A stretch of DNA of 64,000 nt, taken from the NCBI GenBank assembly GCA_034521445.1, contig JAXHMM010000003.1, positions 62,001 to 126,000 of the forward strand, written 5' to 3'. The translations under genes and the position numbers were made by a program. This stretch comes from Balneolaceae bacterium (GTDB taxonomy: Bacteria > Bacteroidota > Rhodothermia > Balneolales > Balneolaceae). Below are positions 45,304 through 55,372 of this stretch, in pieces; within the stretch, counting starts at the first letter, position 1, and each line of letters opens with the position of its first letter. The notes beneath the pieces were generated by a model that did no database searches, was not told the origin of the DNA, and saw only the letters and a program-made list of their open reading frames with translations.

Positions 45304-46708
45304 GTAGGCTTTTAACAATGTTTGTTGCTTCGCTGACCATGTTGCGCGCCTCTTCCAGGCTGGAAGCCTCGGCGTAGATGCGCAGCACCGGCTCGGTGCC
45401 TGAGGGACGCACCAGCAGCCAGGAGCGGTCTTCCATGATGTGCTTTATGCCGTCGGTAAACTGCCATTCGCCCACCTTTTTGCCTGCCAGTTCGGTCAGT
45501 TTCTTCTCCTCGCAGTGGCGTATCATGGCTTTTTTTCGCTCGTCGGAGGTGTGCAGGTCGTTGCGGTCAAAGTGATGGGGCCCGAACTCCTCGAAAAGCT
45601 CTTCCACCAGCCGGCTCAGATTCTTGCCGGAGCGCACCATCATCTCCACAATGGTAAGTCCGATGAAGAGGCCGTCGCGTTCGGGGATGTGGCCCTTGAC
45701 GGCCAGGCCGCCCGACTCCTCCCCGCCCACCAGCACGTTCCCCTCCACCATTTTTTCGGCGATGTACTTGAAACCGATGGGCGTGACGTCAAGAGGAAGG
45801 CCGTAGCGCTCGGCCTGCTTGTCGAGCATGTCGGTGGTGGAGAAGGTTTTCACGATGGATCCGTCCATGCCTTTCTCGGTATGCAGGTACTTGACCAGCA
45901 GTGAGAGGAGTTTGTGGGAGCTGACAAAGTTTCCCTTTTCGTCGAACATGCCGATGCGGTCGGCGTCGCCGTCGTTGGCCAGTCCTGTGTCGCAGCCGCG
46001 CTCCGGGATGAGGCGGGCGAGCTCCGTTAGATTTTTCTCGATGGGTTCAGGCGGGGTGCCCCCAAAGGAGGGATTGAAACTTCCATGTATCTCCTCCACC
46101 TGGTCTTTACCCAGAAGCTCGGTCAGCAGTCCCTGGCCTGACCCGTACATGGGGTCGTGCGCCAGACGGATATCGCTCTCGCGAATGGCGTCCAGGTCGA
46201 GTACTTCCTCCAGCAGCTGAAGGTACTGTTTGGTGAGGGGGATCTCCTCGATCAGGCCCTTCTCCTCCCAGGATCGGTAGGCGCCGGGGTCCAGGTCGGG
46301 ATCGAAGGACGCCAGGCGCTGCTCCACGGCCGCAATCTGTTCCGGCGTGGCGGGTCCTCCGAAGGGCGCCTTGATTTTAAATCCGTTATAGGCCGGGGGA
46401 TTGTGGCTGGCGGTGATGACCACGCCCACGGCGTCGTACTCCTGCGCGGCCCAGCTCACCGCAGGCGTGGGAGCGATGGAAGCGGCGAAGCGCACGGGAA
46501 TGTCCATGGCCGCGAAGACCGAGGCGGCGTACTCGGTGAAGGCGCGTCCCTCGAAGCGGGCGTCGTGCCCGATAACCACCCCGTTGCGGGTAATCTGCTC
46601 ATCGGCGATCCACCGTGCGGTCGCCTGGGTTACGCGGTTCAGGTTTTCGTAGGTAAAATCACGGGCGACTACGGCCCGCCATCCGTCGGTACCAAAGGCA
46701 ATGTTCAT
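45296..46708 (-). CDS. Phosphohexomutase (phosphoglucomutase/phosphomannomutase family)
   Basis: 470 aa. Catalytic S101 lies in VVITASHNPPAYNGFKI. The metal loop is LANDGDADRIGMFD, the sugar-binding loop is VLVGGEESGGLAVK, and the phosphate-binding loop is LLVRPSGTEPVLRIYAEA. It interconverts hexose 1- and 6-phosphates (glucose, mannose or glucosamine). Sequence alone does not say which; it is related to archaeal-type PGM/PMM/GlmM. Its last codons and stop lie in the GACTT array. It is the gene downstream of lgt, 54 bp apart. Confidence 0.93.
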   Translation of the reverse strand: MNIAFGTDGWRAVVARDFTYENLNRVTQATARWIADEQITRNGVVIGHDARFEGRAFTEYAASVFAAMDIPVRFAASIAPTPAVSWAAQEYDAVGVVITASHNPPAYNGFKIKAPFGGPATPEQIAAVEQRLASFDPDLDPGAYRSWEEKGLIEEIPLTKQYLQLLEEVLDLDAIRESDIRLAHDPMYGSGQGLLTELLGKDQVEEIHGSFNPSFGGTPPEPIEKNLTELARLIPERGCDTGLANDGDADRIGMFDEKGNFVSSHKLLSLLVKYLHTEKGMDGSIVKTFSTTDMLDKQAERYGLPLDVTPIGFKYIAEKMVEGNVLVGGEESGGLAVKGHIPERDGLFIGLTIVEMMVRSGKNLSRLVEELFEEFGPHHFDRNDLHTSDERKKAMIRHCEEKKLTELAGKKVGEWQFTDGIKHIMEDRSWLLVRPSGTEPVLRIYAEASSLEEARNMVSEATNIVKSLQV

Positions 46709-46762
46709 GCGTCTCCAAAGGGCTTAATTCACATTCGTTCTAAATATAAGGCTGAGGGGAGG

Positions 46763-47869
46763 TCAGCCGCTCTCCGGCGGGGTTGCGTCATCGGTCGTCG
46801 CCGCGGGCATGGCACTCCAGTCCACCTTGCGCGCCAGCAGCCAGAGTCCCAGAACGATGAGCGGGATACTGAGAAGCTGTCCCATGTTAAACATCCAGTT
46901 TGCGGCAAACTCCGCCTGGAACACCTTGGTGTACTCCAAAAGGAATCGTCCCCCGAACAGCAGGACCAGGAAGATGCCGAAAAGGGAACCTTCAGGAGGC
47001 TGTCTGCGGTAGCGCCGGTAGACCAGCAGGAGTATCCCGAAAACCAGCAGGCAGAGCAGGGCCTCATAGAGCATGGTGGGGTGGCGGGGCACCATGTCGA
47101 TGCGTGAGAAGATCACGCCCCAGGGCAGTTCGGTGGGTTTACCGATGATTTCGGAGTTTACGAAGTTGCCCGTGCGGATAAAGGCGCCGCCCAGGGCCAC
47201 CACCACCACCACGCGGTCGGCCAACCAGAGGAAACTCATGTCACGGCGCTTGCGCACAAAGAGGTACATGGCCAGCAGAATGCCGATGGCGGCCCCGTGG
47301 CTGGCCAGTCCTCCCTCCCAAACAGCCAGGATCTGCGAAGGGTGGGTGAGGTAGTAGACCGGGTCGTAGAACAGGATGTGTCCCAGCCGCGCCCCCACCA
47401 CGGTGGCGATGAGTATGTAGGTGAGCAGCTGCTCCAGCTCCTCCATGGAGCGCCCGCCGTCGCGGAACAGCCTGCTTTCGATGGCGAAGCCCGCAACGAA
47501 GGCCATGGCGAAGAGAAAGCCGTACCAGTGCGGTTGGATGGGTCCAATAGCGCTGATGGTGGAGGTGGGAATCACCACCTGGAAGAGAAACTGTCCCACG
47601 GCCAGGGCGCCGGCCAGCAGCGCCAGCACCTGCCAGGCGGGAGGCTCCGCCGGCTCTCCCTTACCTTTCCCTTTGGACGGGCGGCCGTTCCCCTCGTTGG
47701 CCTTCTCCTTCAGTTTGGGATAGAGCAGGAAAAGCAGGGCCACCCCGGCGGCCACGCCGATGATGGAGACGGGGATGGGCAGGTGGAGGGTGCCCAGGTT
47801 GAAGGCCACGCGGTCGGCCTGCCACACCAGGTGGTCAGTAGCTTGCATGATAAGGGCGGGGGTAAGCAT
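46763..47869 (-). CDS. lgt: Prolipoprotein diacylglyceryl transferase
   Basis: 368 aa. The catalytic core has IQPHWYGFLFAMAFVAG, the arginine-containing GGRSMEELEQLLTYI and GARLGHILFYDP. The signature ALGGAFIRTGNFVNSEIIGKP is present, followed by RHPTMLYEALLCL and FGGRFLLEYTKVFQ. Seven or more membrane helices are seen. An extra N-terminal section of about 100 residues, with two helices and a charged Lys/Glu loop, is longer than in E. coli Lgt. It adds the diacylglyceryl group to lipobox cysteines; the window encodes several lipoproteins. Confidence 0.95.
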   Translation of the reverse strand: MLTPALIMQATDHLVWQADRVAFNLGTLHLPIPVSIIGVAAGVALLFLLYPKLKEKANEGNGRPSKGKGKGEPAEPPAWQVLALLAGALAVGQFLFQVVIPTSTISAIGPIQPHWYGFLFAMAFVAGFAIESRLFRDGGRSMEELEQLLTYILIATVVGARLGHILFYDPVYYLTHPSQILAVWEGGLASHGAAIGILLAMYLFVRKRRDMSFLWLADRVVVVVALGGAFIRTGNFVNSEIIGKPTELPWGVIFSRIDMVPRHPTMLYEALLCLLVFGILLLVYRRYRRQPPEGSLFGIFLVLLFGGRFLLEYTKVFQAEFAANWMFNMGQLLSIPLIVLGLWLLARKVDWSAMPAATTDDATPPESG

Positions 47870-47948
47870 CCGTTGAAATATTCGGTCAGGGACCCGGGGT
47901 CAAATGCGCTCTAAAATGCGGAATGTAGCACATCCAGACAAGGGGTGG

Positions 47949-49409
47949 TCACGATTTAATGCGGAAGTCGGTGCGTCCCTCGCGGTCCATGAGCACCACG
48001 CCCAGCTCCACCAGGCGGTCGCGGATGCGGTCGGCCAGCTCGAAATTCTTGTCCCGCCGCGCTTCGCTGCGCAGATCGAGCAGCACCCTCACAAGCTCCT
48101 CGGTCTTGTCGTCGCCACGGCCGCCCCTATCCTGCTCCGTCTCCGGCCAGAGTCCCAGCACCCCGTCGACGAATCCGCGCAGAAGCTCCTTCACCTCGTC
48201 CAGGTTGGCGGGGGCGTCATCCTCGTTGATGCGCTTTCGCAGGGCACGCAGTTCCTCGAAGAGCACGGCCAGGGCCTGGGCGGTGTTGAAATCGTCGTTC
48301 ATGCGTGCCTGCACCTCGGAGCGCAGGGCCTTGGCGTCGAAAGCGTTGCCCGCGCCGGCATCGGCCCCGTCGATGTCCCGCAGCATCTCCTGCAGGCTCT
48401 TCAGCCCGTTCTCGGCGCCTTCCAGGGCGTCCTCCGAGAAGTCGGTGGTGCTGCGGTAATGGCTCTGCAGCAGGAAAAAGCGGATCACCTGGGGATCCCA
48501 GGCGCGGCTCAGCAGCTCGTGGTCGCCCCGGAAGAACTGGTCCAGGGAGATGGCGTTGCCGAGGGATTTGCCCATCTTCTGACCCTCGAGGGTGACCATA
48601 TTGTTGTGCATCCAGTAGTTGGCGAAGGGCTGGCGGTAGGCGCCCTCGGCCTGGGCGATCTCGCATTCGTGGTGGGGGAACTGGTTGTCCAGTCCGCCGC
48701 CGTGGATGTCGAAGTGCTCGCCCAGGTACTTGGTGGACATGGCCGAGCACTCGATATGCCAGCCGGGATAGCCGGGTCCCCAGGGAGAGGGCCATTTCAT
48801 AATATGTCCGTCGTCGGCCTTCTTCCAGAGGGCGAAGTCTTCCGGGGATCGCTTGTCGGAGGCGGTCTCGATGCGGGCGCCGCTCTCCTGCTCCTCCACC
48901 TTGCGGCCGCTCAGCCTGCCGTAGTCCTCGTCCGAGGAGACGTCAAAGTAGACATTGCCATCGGTCTCGTAGGCGTGGTCGTTGTCCAGCAGCCTGCGCA
49001 CCATTTCGATCTGCTCGATGATATGTCCGGTGGCGCGCGGGGAGATGTCCGGGCGCCGCACGCCCAGCTTGTCCATGTCCCGGAAATAGTTGTAAGTGTA
49101 CTTCTCGGCGATCTCCATAGGCTCCAGCTTTTCGATCTGGGCCTGCTTCTCCAGCTTGTCCTCCCCCTGGTCGGCGTCGTCGGTCAGGTGTCCCACGTCG
49201 GTGATGTTCTGCACGTAGCGCACCCGGTAGCCCAGCCACTGCAGGTAGCGCACCACCACGTCAAAGGAGACGTAGCTTTTGGCATGGCCCAGGTGGGGAT
49301 CGCCGTAGACGGTGGGACCGCAGACGTAGATGCCCACGAAACCCTCCTCGATGGGTTCAAAAGGCTCTTTTGAGCGGCTCAGGGTGTTGTAGATATGGAG
49401 GGTTTCCAT
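47949..49409 (-). CDS. cysS: Cysteinyl-tRNA synthetase
   Basis: 486 aa from the ATG at 49409 ([17 protein letters not shown]). The zinc ligand C30 is in [12 protein letters not shown] and the HIGH-type motif is [10 protein letters not shown]. Also present are [15 protein letters not shown] and [13 protein letters not shown]. The KMSKS equivalent reads [10 protein letters not shown]. An anticodon-binding C-terminal part ends FRIKS. It charges tRNA-Cys. The normal length fits an intact enzyme. Confidence 0.97.
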   Translation of the reverse strand: METLHIYNTLSRSKEPFEPIEEGFVGIYVCGPTVYGDPHLGHAKSYVSFDVVVRYLQWLGYRVRYVQNITDVGHLTDDADQGEDKLEKQAQIEKLEPMEIAEKYTYNYFRDMDKLGVRRPDISPRATGHIIEQIEMVRRLLDNDHAYETDGNVYFDVSSDEDYGRLSGRKVEEQESGARIETASDKRSPEDFALWKKADDGHIMKWPSPWGPGYPGWHIECSAMSTKYLGEHFDIHGGGLDNQFPHHECEIAQAEGAYRQPFANYWMHNNMVTLEGQKMGKSLGNAISLDQFFRGDHELLSRAWDPQVIRFFLLQSHYRSTTDFSEDALEGAENGLKSLQEMLRDIDGADAGAGNAFDAKALRSEVQARMNDDFNTAQALAVLFEELRALRKRINEDDAPANLDEVKELLRGFVDGVLGLWPETEQDRGGRGDDKTEELVRVLLDLRSEARRDKNFELADRIRDRLVELGVVLMDREGRTDFRIKS

Positions 49410-49543
49410 GCTTCGAGGCGACTTCCGGTTCGGGTTCTGAAGATGAAACAGTTCGGGCGCGTCCATCGTGCCGTGGAGAAGCCTGCGGACGCGCGGCATT
49501 AAGATAGGGTAATTGGTCCGCAGTAGCCAGTGGCAGGACGTGC

Positions 49544-52297
49544 CTAGCGGTTGTCGAAGAGCCTGCGGAGCACGCTGCCCGCCTTGTCCTTGAGATAGGT
49601 TTCGAGAATGGGTTGGATGGTCTCGCGGTCGGGTTCGATGCGGGGCTGCCGGAGGGTGCCGGTTACGCGCAGGGGCAGCATGAGGGCGCCGTCCTCGCGG
49701 GCAAGGGCGTCCACCGCCTGGGCGGTCACCACCGAGGCCACGGCCTCGCGGTAGCGCTGCGGGAGGTAGAGCGTCAGCTGCAGGTCGAGCGTACCGTCGG
49801 AAAGGCTGCGCGTGCCGTTAATTACAGCGCCCGTGCCACCGCTGACCAGGCGCAGGCTGTCCACCCGCATCACGCCCCGGTCTACGTTGAAGGTGCTGTT
49901 CCAGCTGTCCAGCGTGGCACTGCGGAGCTCCTGCAGGTCCAGCAGGGCGGCCACCCGCTGCTGGATGGGGTGACCCTCCAGGCGGGTGCGGCTCATGCCG
50001 AAGCTTCCGCTTATGTCGGTGGTGGCCAGCACCGGGGTAAACAGGGAGTCCAGTTCGGTGCGGTAGGAGACGGAGGCGTCGAAGTGCCCCTGCAGGTAGT
50101 CATGCAGCCGGTATTCGGGTCCCAGCACCGGGTATTCCTCAAAAAAGGAAGCGAGCTGCAGGCTGTCGACGCCTCCCTCGAAAATCACTTCGGTACGTTC
50201 GGGACGCGGCACCCTCCAGGTGATGGAGCCGCTCATGCTGCCGCCTAGAAGGCGTGCGGAGCCTTCGGCCAGCCGCAGTTCAAGCGGGGAGCCCGTCAGG
50301 CGACCCTGGACATCGCTTAGGTTGACCCCGGTAAGGGTCATGCGCGCAATCTGCGCGTCCACCTCGCTCTGCAGGTGTGGCAGGTGGACGGCCAGGGGGG
50401 CGGAACTGGTGTCCTCCCAGTTGATCCACTGGTCCATGTCGAGGTAGTTGCTGCGGAAGGTGCCCGTCAGGCGCGGCGGTTCTGCGGCGTTGCGTTCGCC
50501 CTCCGGGAGCAGCCAGTTGCGGTAGCGCTCCATGGTCCCCTCCAGCTCCATCTGCGAATCGCCCAGCCCGAAGCTGAGGTTTTGGAGGGTGGCCGCGGAG
50601 GGCGTCAGGCGCAGCTCCCCGTTGAGGCTGCGCACGGGATGGGGCAGTCCCCCGCCGGAGAGGTGCACGTTGGTGAGGCTGAGGGTGCCATCCGGTACCA
50701 GGGCGGCGGGCTCGGCTGGGGCGCCGCGCAGGTTTAAATCGGCGCGCGCGGAGCCGGAAAGGGAGACCAGCACGCCGCCCAGACCCAGGCTGTCGCCCTC
50801 CACGGGATAGAAGCGCCGCAAGGTGGAAAGGTCCACCTCCAGGGCGGACTGCAGGTCCACCGTTCGCATGGAATCCAGGGGCTGGCGGATGCTGCCGCTC
50901 GTGCTGAAGGTATTGCCCGCGGCCTGCATGCGCAGGCTGCGCAGTTCGAGCCGGTCGGCCCGGGCGAGGGCGTCCAGCTCGATGCCCGTAATGGCTTCGG
51001 GAACCCCGGCGTAACGCAGGCTGCCGCCACTCAGCCGGAAAGTACCCTCGTAGTCGGCCTCGGCGGGACGTGCCCGGTTGCCTCGGAAGGTGACGTCCGC
51101 CGCCAGCTCGCCGGCCATCTCCTGCAGGCCGAAGGTGGAGACGTCGTAGTATTCAGGCAGCGTAGAAAGGTCCATATCTGCCTGCACCGCGGCCTCGAAA
51201 TCGCCGTCTTCCTGCAGGGGATGCTCCAGGGTGCCGTTGGCCCTCAAGGTGTTCTGCCCGGCCTGTGCAGTAAATTCGGTGAGGGTGAGGGCCTGATTAT
51301 CGGCCCGGGCGTTCAGGCGAATGTCCTCTATGGCCCGGGGGAGGTCGGGATTTTTCAGGTAGCCGTCGCGCACCTGAAGGTCGGCCGCAAAGGAGGGCGC
51401 GGATCCGCCGGCCATGCTGCCTCCCACTGTACCCTGCAGGGTGAGGGAACCACGGGTCTGCAGCCCCTCTACGTATCTGCCGGGCAGCAGCGCGAGCAGT
51501 TCCCCGAAGTCGTCAGTGGACGATTTGAGGGAGAGATCCAGATCGGGTCCCGCGCTCCAGTTGGACACGCTGCCCTCCAGCTGCAGGGAGAGTCCGCGAA
51601 GGGATAGGCTGCCATCCTGCAGGCGAAGGATCTCCGCGCGAGTGTCGACCGTGGATTGCTGGGAGAGGGTGACCGGTACCTGCAGGGTGCGCGCCTCGCC
51701 GCCGGAGCCCCAGCTGAGGCCCTCCGCACGCAGCTCCGCCCCGCTGGTGATGAGCGAGTCGAAGGAGAGGGAGAGTTCTCCTCCCAGACCGTGCAGGGCC
51801 GCGCGTGTACCGGTGGAATCGTTACGGTAGTCCACCTCGCCTCCCTCCACCGAAAAGAGGGGGATGCTGATGGACCAACTGCCGCCGGCCGCCTCCTCAT
51901 CTTCCTGTTCAAAAAGGAAATCCATGTTAGTGGTGCCGTCCCCGTAAATGCGATAGCGAAACCGGGGCCTCCGCAGGTGCACTTCGGAGATGTCCGCCCT
52001 TCCCTGCAGGAGCGGCAGCAGGGCCACCCCCGCGGTGCCGCGCTCAAGGGCCATTACCGTGTCGCCTTTGGCGTCGCCCGGTACCAGCAGCCCGCCCACG
52101 CTCAGTCCGGGGCGGGGAAATGTGCGCCAGAAGGAGAGGGACATGCTTTCGGCCTGCACCTCGCGGCCCAGGGCCTCGCTGAGGTAGGGGAGGGCGGTGC
52201 GTTTGAGACGTTCATCGGTCAGCCACAGGTTGAGTCCCACGGCCACCATAACCAGAAAAAGGACGATGCCGCCTGCGATTTTCAGGAATCTTTTCAT
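49544..52297 (-). CDS. AsmA-like large envelope protein
   Basis: 917 aa from the ATG at 52297 (MKRFLKIAGGIVLFLVMVAVG). One N-terminal membrane anchor (about 7-27) precedes a huge periplasmic region of repeated beta segments. The AsmA-type start reads YLSEALGREVQAESMSLSFWRTFPRPGL and DISEVHLRRPRFRY. The C-terminal AsmA_2-like part includes SGSITWRVPRPERTEVIFEG and VDSLRLVSGGTGAVINGTRSL. AsmA-like proteins (TamB, YhdP and relatives) form lipid-conducting bridges between membranes. A lipid-trafficking role is likely, but the exact family member is not assignable. It is monocistronic and divergent from pcm. Confidence 0.85.
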   Translation of the reverse strand: MKRFLKIAGGIVLFLVMVAVGLNLWLTDERLKRTALPYLSEALGREVQAESMSLSFWRTFPRPGLSVGGLLVPGDAKGDTVMALERGTAGVALLPLLQGRADISEVHLRRPRFRYRIYGDGTTNMDFLFEQEDEEAAGGSWSISIPLFSVEGGEVDYRNDSTGTRAALHGLGGELSLSFDSLITSGAELRAEGLSWGSGGEARTLQVPVTLSQQSTVDTRAEILRLQDGSLSLRGLSLQLEGSVSNWSAGPDLDLSLKSSTDDFGELLALLPGRYVEGLQTRGSLTLQGTVGGSMAGGSAPSFAADLQVRDGYLKNPDLPRAIEDIRLNARADNQALTLTEFTAQAGQNTLRANGTLEHPLQEDGDFEAAVQADMDLSTLPEYYDVSTFGLQEMAGELAADVTFRGNRARPAEADYEGTFRLSGGSLRYAGVPEAITGIELDALARADRLELRSLRMQAAGNTFSTSGSIRQPLDSMRTVDLQSALEVDLSTLRRFYPVEGDSLGLGGVLVSLSGSARADLNLRGAPAEPAALVPDGTLSLTNVHLSGGGLPHPVRSLNGELRLTPSAATLQNLSFGLGDSQMELEGTMERYRNWLLPEGERNAAEPPRLTGTFRSNYLDMDQWINWEDTSSAPLAVHLPHLQSEVDAQIARMTLTGVNLSDVQGRLTGSPLELRLAEGSARLLGGSMSGSITWRVPRPERTEVIFEGGVDSLQLASFFEEYPVLGPEYRLHDYLQGHFDASVSYRTELDSLFTPVLATTDISGSFGMSRTRLEGHPIQQRVAALLDLQELRSATLDSWNSTFNVDRGVMRVDSLRLVSGGTGAVINGTRSLSDGTLDLQLTLYLPQRYREAVASVVTAQAVDALAREDGALMLPLRVTGTLRQPRIEPDRETIQPILETYLKDKAGSVLRRLFDNR

Positions 52298-52442
52298 GAA
52301 TTTCGGGTCCCGGTTGTCATTCGTTTGTTGCGTCGGACGCGTCCTTTGATGCATCCGTTGACTGAATTAAAGTCCGTATCTTTGATTCAAGTTCCGTAAG
52401 TTTTTGTATGTTATTCAAAATTCCAGAATCGAACACCATCCG

Positions 52443-53114
52443 ATGAGCATTTGGGGGTCCGAACGCAACAACCTGAAGTTCAGGCAGAGGCGCCGGCGGC
52501 TGGTGGAGACCCTCAGGGAAAAGGGCATCGAAGACGATCGCGTACTGGAGGTGTTCGGCCGGGTTCCCCGGCACCGTTTCATCGATACGGCCCTTGAAGA
52601 CCGCGCCTACGAGGATACCGCCCTCCCCATCGGCAAGCGCCAGACCATCTCCCAGCCCTATACCGTGGCGCGGCAAACCGAACTGCTGAAGATCATGCCC
52701 GGCGAAAAGGTATTGGAGATCGGCACAGGCTCGGGCTACCAGGCCGCCATCCTGCACGATCTGGGCGCGGAGGTCTACAGTGTGGAGCGTCACGAGGAGC
52801 TCTACGAGCGGGCCCGTACCAAGCTGCGCGAAATGGGCTGTCACGTGCAGCTCAAGCTGGGCGACGGCACCCTGGGCTGGTCGGCCTACGCCCCCTACGA
52901 TGGCATCGTGGTGACGGCCGGGGCCCCGGAGGTGCCCTCGGGACTGCTGGATCAGCTTATGGTGAACGGGAGGCTGGTGGTGCCCGTGGGCGATTCGCGC
53001 AAGCAGGAGATGGTGCGCGTCACCAAGATTCGAGAGGATGAATTCGAGGAGGAGCGCTTTTCCCATTTCAAGTTTGTGCCCCTCATCGGCGAAAAAGGGT
53101 GGAGCGATGAGTAG
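52443..53114 (+). CDS. pcm: Protein-L-isoaspartate O-methyltransferase
   Basis: 223 aa from the ATG at 52443 (MSIWGSERNNLKFRQRR). Family motifs: RVPRHRFID, the active-site region LPIGKRQTISQPYTVARQTE, SAM motif I VLEIGTGSGYQAAIL, and post-I VYSVERHEEL. It repairs isoaspartyl residues in aged proteins. The stop overlaps the DUF368 gene start by 8 bp, so the genes are coupled. Confidence 0.95.
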   Translation: MSIWGSERNNLKFRQRRRRLVETLREKGIEDDRVLEVFGRVPRHRFIDTALEDRAYEDTALPIGKRQTISQPYTVARQTELLKIMPGEKVLEIGTGSGYQAAILHDLGAEVYSVERHEELYERARTKLREMGCHVQLKLGDGTLGWSAYAPYDGIVVTAGAPEVPSGLLDQLMVNGRLVVPVGDSRKQEMVRVTKIREDEFEEERFSHFKFVPLIGEKGWSDE

Positions 53115-54249
53115 GGAGGAAGGAGACGCCGCCAAAACCGACCCAACCTCCTGGAGCGAGTGGCCGGGACTTATCTCCCGCGGATTCGTCATGGGATCGG
53201 CCGACATCATCCCCGGTGTCAGCGGCGGTACCATGGCCTTGATCCTGGGCATCTATTCCCGTCTCATTCATGCCATACGGAGCGTGGACCTGTCCTTCTT
53301 CCGGTGTCTTCTCCGCCTTCGCTGGAGGGAGGCCCTGGCGGGGGTCCACTGGCGCTTTCTGGTCCTCTTGGTGGGCGGCATCCTGCTGGCCGTGGTCTTC
53401 TTCACCCGGGTGGTGCCCTTGCAGATCTACATGCATACCCACCCCGAGCTGATCTACGGACTCTTTTTCGGGCTTATACTGGGCTCCATTTTTATCCTGG
53501 TCAAGGCGCTTGAGCACTTCGGGTGGGCCCACGCCCTGCTGCTGGCCGCCGGCGCCCTTGCGGGCTGGTGGACGGTGACCCTGGTGCCCGCCGCCACGCC
53601 GGAAACCCCGCTCTTCGTCTTTCTGAGCGGGTCGGTGGCCATCTGCGCCATGGTCCTGCCGGGTATCTCGGGTTCCTACCTGTTGCTCATTCTGGGAAAA
53701 TACGACTATATCCTGAGTCAGCTCGCCCTGCTCGGCGGCTCCGCCACTGTCGAAGGGCTGCTGGCGCTATTGCCCTTCTTCGGCGGGGCTGCGGTGGGAC
53801 TGGCCCTCTTTACACGACTGCTTTCCTGGCTGCTGGACCGGCACTACGGCCCCACCCTGGCGGTACTCATCGGTTTCCTGGTGGGGTCGCTCTATATGAT
53901 CTGGCCCTGGCAGCAGCGTGAATACCGCGAGTTTACCCGTGTGGAGGCCGTGGTGGAGGTCGGCAGCGACCGGGCGGGCGACCTTCGCGACCGGCAGGAG
54001 GATCCTGACCTGCCGGAGTTCGAGAGGCTGGGCGAGGTGCTGAACCCGGATGTGCAGGGAGCCCCCCGGCAAGTGGAGATTCTGCGGGTCCAGAAAAAAC
54101 TGGTGCGCTCCACACCGGAGCTTCCCGCTCCCCGGGAGCAACCCGGCGAAAGCGCGGCCGGCGCTGCCGGCGCTGCGGCGGGACTGCTAATGGTGGTGGC
54201 ACTGGAGCGTATGCAGCGGCGCATGGGCGGGGACGGTAGGAATGAATAG
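53107..54249 (+). CDS. DUF368 family membrane protein (predicted undecaprenyl-phosphate translocase)
   Basis: 380 aa from the ATG at 53107. The DUF368 signature opens the protein (RGFVMGSADIIPGVSGGTMA) and recurs in inverted form as VLPGISGSYLLLILGKYDY, with eight or so membrane helices. The helix ending GFLVGSLYMIWPWQQ is followed by a hydrophilic stretch of about 85 residues and a final short hydrophobic segment (AGAAGAAAGLLMVVAL). Some DUF368 members (PopT) recycle undecaprenyl phosphate across the inner membrane. It overlaps pcm by 8 bp. Confidence 0.88.
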   Translation: MSREEGDAAKTDPTSWSEWPGLISRGFVMGSADIIPGVSGGTMALILGIYSRLIHAIRSVDLSFFRCLLRLRWREALAGVHWRFLVLLVGGILLAVVFFTRVVPLQIYMHTHPELIYGLFFGLILGSIFILVKALEHFGWAHALLLAAGALAGWWTVTLVPAATPETPLFVFLSGSVAICAMVLPGISGSYLLLILGKYDYILSQLALLGGSATVEGLLALLPFFGGAAVGLALFTRLLSWLLDRHYGPTLAVLIGFLVGSLYMIWPWQQREYREFTRVEAVVEVGSDRAGDLRDRQEDPDLPEFERLGEVLNPDVQGAPRQVEILRVQKKLVRSTPELPAPREQPGESAAGAAGAAAGLLMVVALERMQRRMGGDGRNE

Positions 54250-54284
54250 CCCGCACCACGGGTTATACCGTATCGGGACAGACG

Positions 54285-54302
54285 GGGCCGCAAGAGCGGC
54301 CC
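54285..54302 (+). other. GC-rich stem-loop upstream of the UspA gene
   Basis: GGGCCGC (54285-54291) and GCGGCCC (54296-54302) form a perfect 7-bp stem with loop AAGA. No T run follows. It lies 40 bp before the universal stress protein ATG and after the DUF368 stop. Confidence 0.4.
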
Positions 54303-54342
54303 GGACCACACAATCGTTTAACGGAATGAATCGGGAGCTAAT

Positions 54343-55329
54343 ATGAAGGAAATAAGGAAGATACTGGTGCCAACGGACTTTTCGGAGGGGGCGGTCCCCG
54401 CCTACACCCACGCGCAGGAAATTGCGGGACGTTTCGGATCGACGGTGGATTTTATCCACGTTATTCCCACCCTGCGCTATTTCGGGGAGAGTCTTTCCAG
54501 GATGGGAGCGCCCCTCGATATGGAGAACGATCTCTATCCCCATGCGCAGGAGGAGGCTCAGCACCGGTTGGGAAGCCTGATGGATGACTATATCCACGAA
54601 GACAATCGAGGGGAGGCGGTGGTGCGCATCGACCGCAAGCCCTCGGAAGCCATTGCTGAATACGCCGGCGACCACGGCTACGATCTTGTCGTCATGGCCA
54701 CCCACGGCAAGCATGAGACAGAGATGCTCCGGGGTTCAGTCACCGAAAAGGTGATCCGACACTCGCCGGTCCCCGTATTCACGGTCGACCAGCGCCTGTC
54801 GCCGGGGGGACTCAAGCACATTCTCTATCCCACCGACGGCTCCTCCGCCTCCTGGGAGGCCCTGCCGCTTGCCCTGGCCGTGGCCGACACCTACGACGCC
54901 GAGATTACCTTTTTCCACGTCACCGAGCTGTACGGCAGCCTGGCCGAGAAGGTCACGCAGAATCCCAACCTGCCCGACGAGGTAAACATCTACGAAGGAC
55001 TCCTCGACAGCCTGGAGGATTATCTTATCGACCGAGGCATGGATAGCGTTGATCTGCAGCGCGGGGAGGTCGATTTTGAAGACCGCCTGGTGGTGACCGA
55101 GGGGGCGGGCAGCCACGCCATCCCCGCCAGGACCGAAATACGCAAGGGCGTCTCCGCCCACTACGCCATCGAGGAGTACGCCGGGGAGTACGCCGACCTG
55201 GTCGTCATGGCCACCCACGGCCATAGTGGACTCGCCCATTTCTTTCTGGGCTCCACCACCGAAAAGGTTGCGCAGCACGTCGACAAGCCGGTGCTTACCG
55301 TCCGTTCGGTGCGGCGCGAGGACACCTGA
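54343..55329 (+). CDS. Tandem universal stress protein (two UspA domains)
   Basis: 328 aa with two UspA domains. Domain 1 (about 1-145) has KILVPTDFSEGAVPAYTHA and LVVMATHGKHETEMLRGSVTEKV. Domain 2 (about 160-325) has HILYPTDGSSASWEALPLAL and LVVMATHGHSGLAHFFLGSTTEK. The second matches the nucleotide-binding loop pattern G-9x-GS better; the first is one residue shorter. It is probably a cytoplasmic ATP-sensing stress protein. Targets unknown. Confidence 0.93.
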   Translation: MKEIRKILVPTDFSEGAVPAYTHAQEIAGRFGSTVDFIHVIPTLRYFGESLSRMGAPLDMENDLYPHAQEEAQHRLGSLMDDYIHEDNRGEAVVRIDRKPSEAIAEYAGDHGYDLVVMATHGKHETEMLRGSVTEKVIRHSPVPVFTVDQRLSPGGLKHILYPTDGSSASWEALPLALAVADTYDAEITFFHVTELYGSLAEKVTQNPNLPDEVNIYEGLLDSLEDYLIDRGMDSVDLQRGEVDFEDRLVVTEGAGSHAIPARTEIRKGVSAHYAIEEYAGEYADLVVMATHGHSGLAHFFLGSTTEKVAQHVDKPVLTVRSVRREDT

Positions 55330-55372
55330 TATCGTCCTCACACCGCAAATTATTTGAGATTCATCCTACCCC

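Noticed and set aside
47904-49373. 489-aa open frame on the plus strand
   Set aside because: It is antisense to cysS with no recognisable features.
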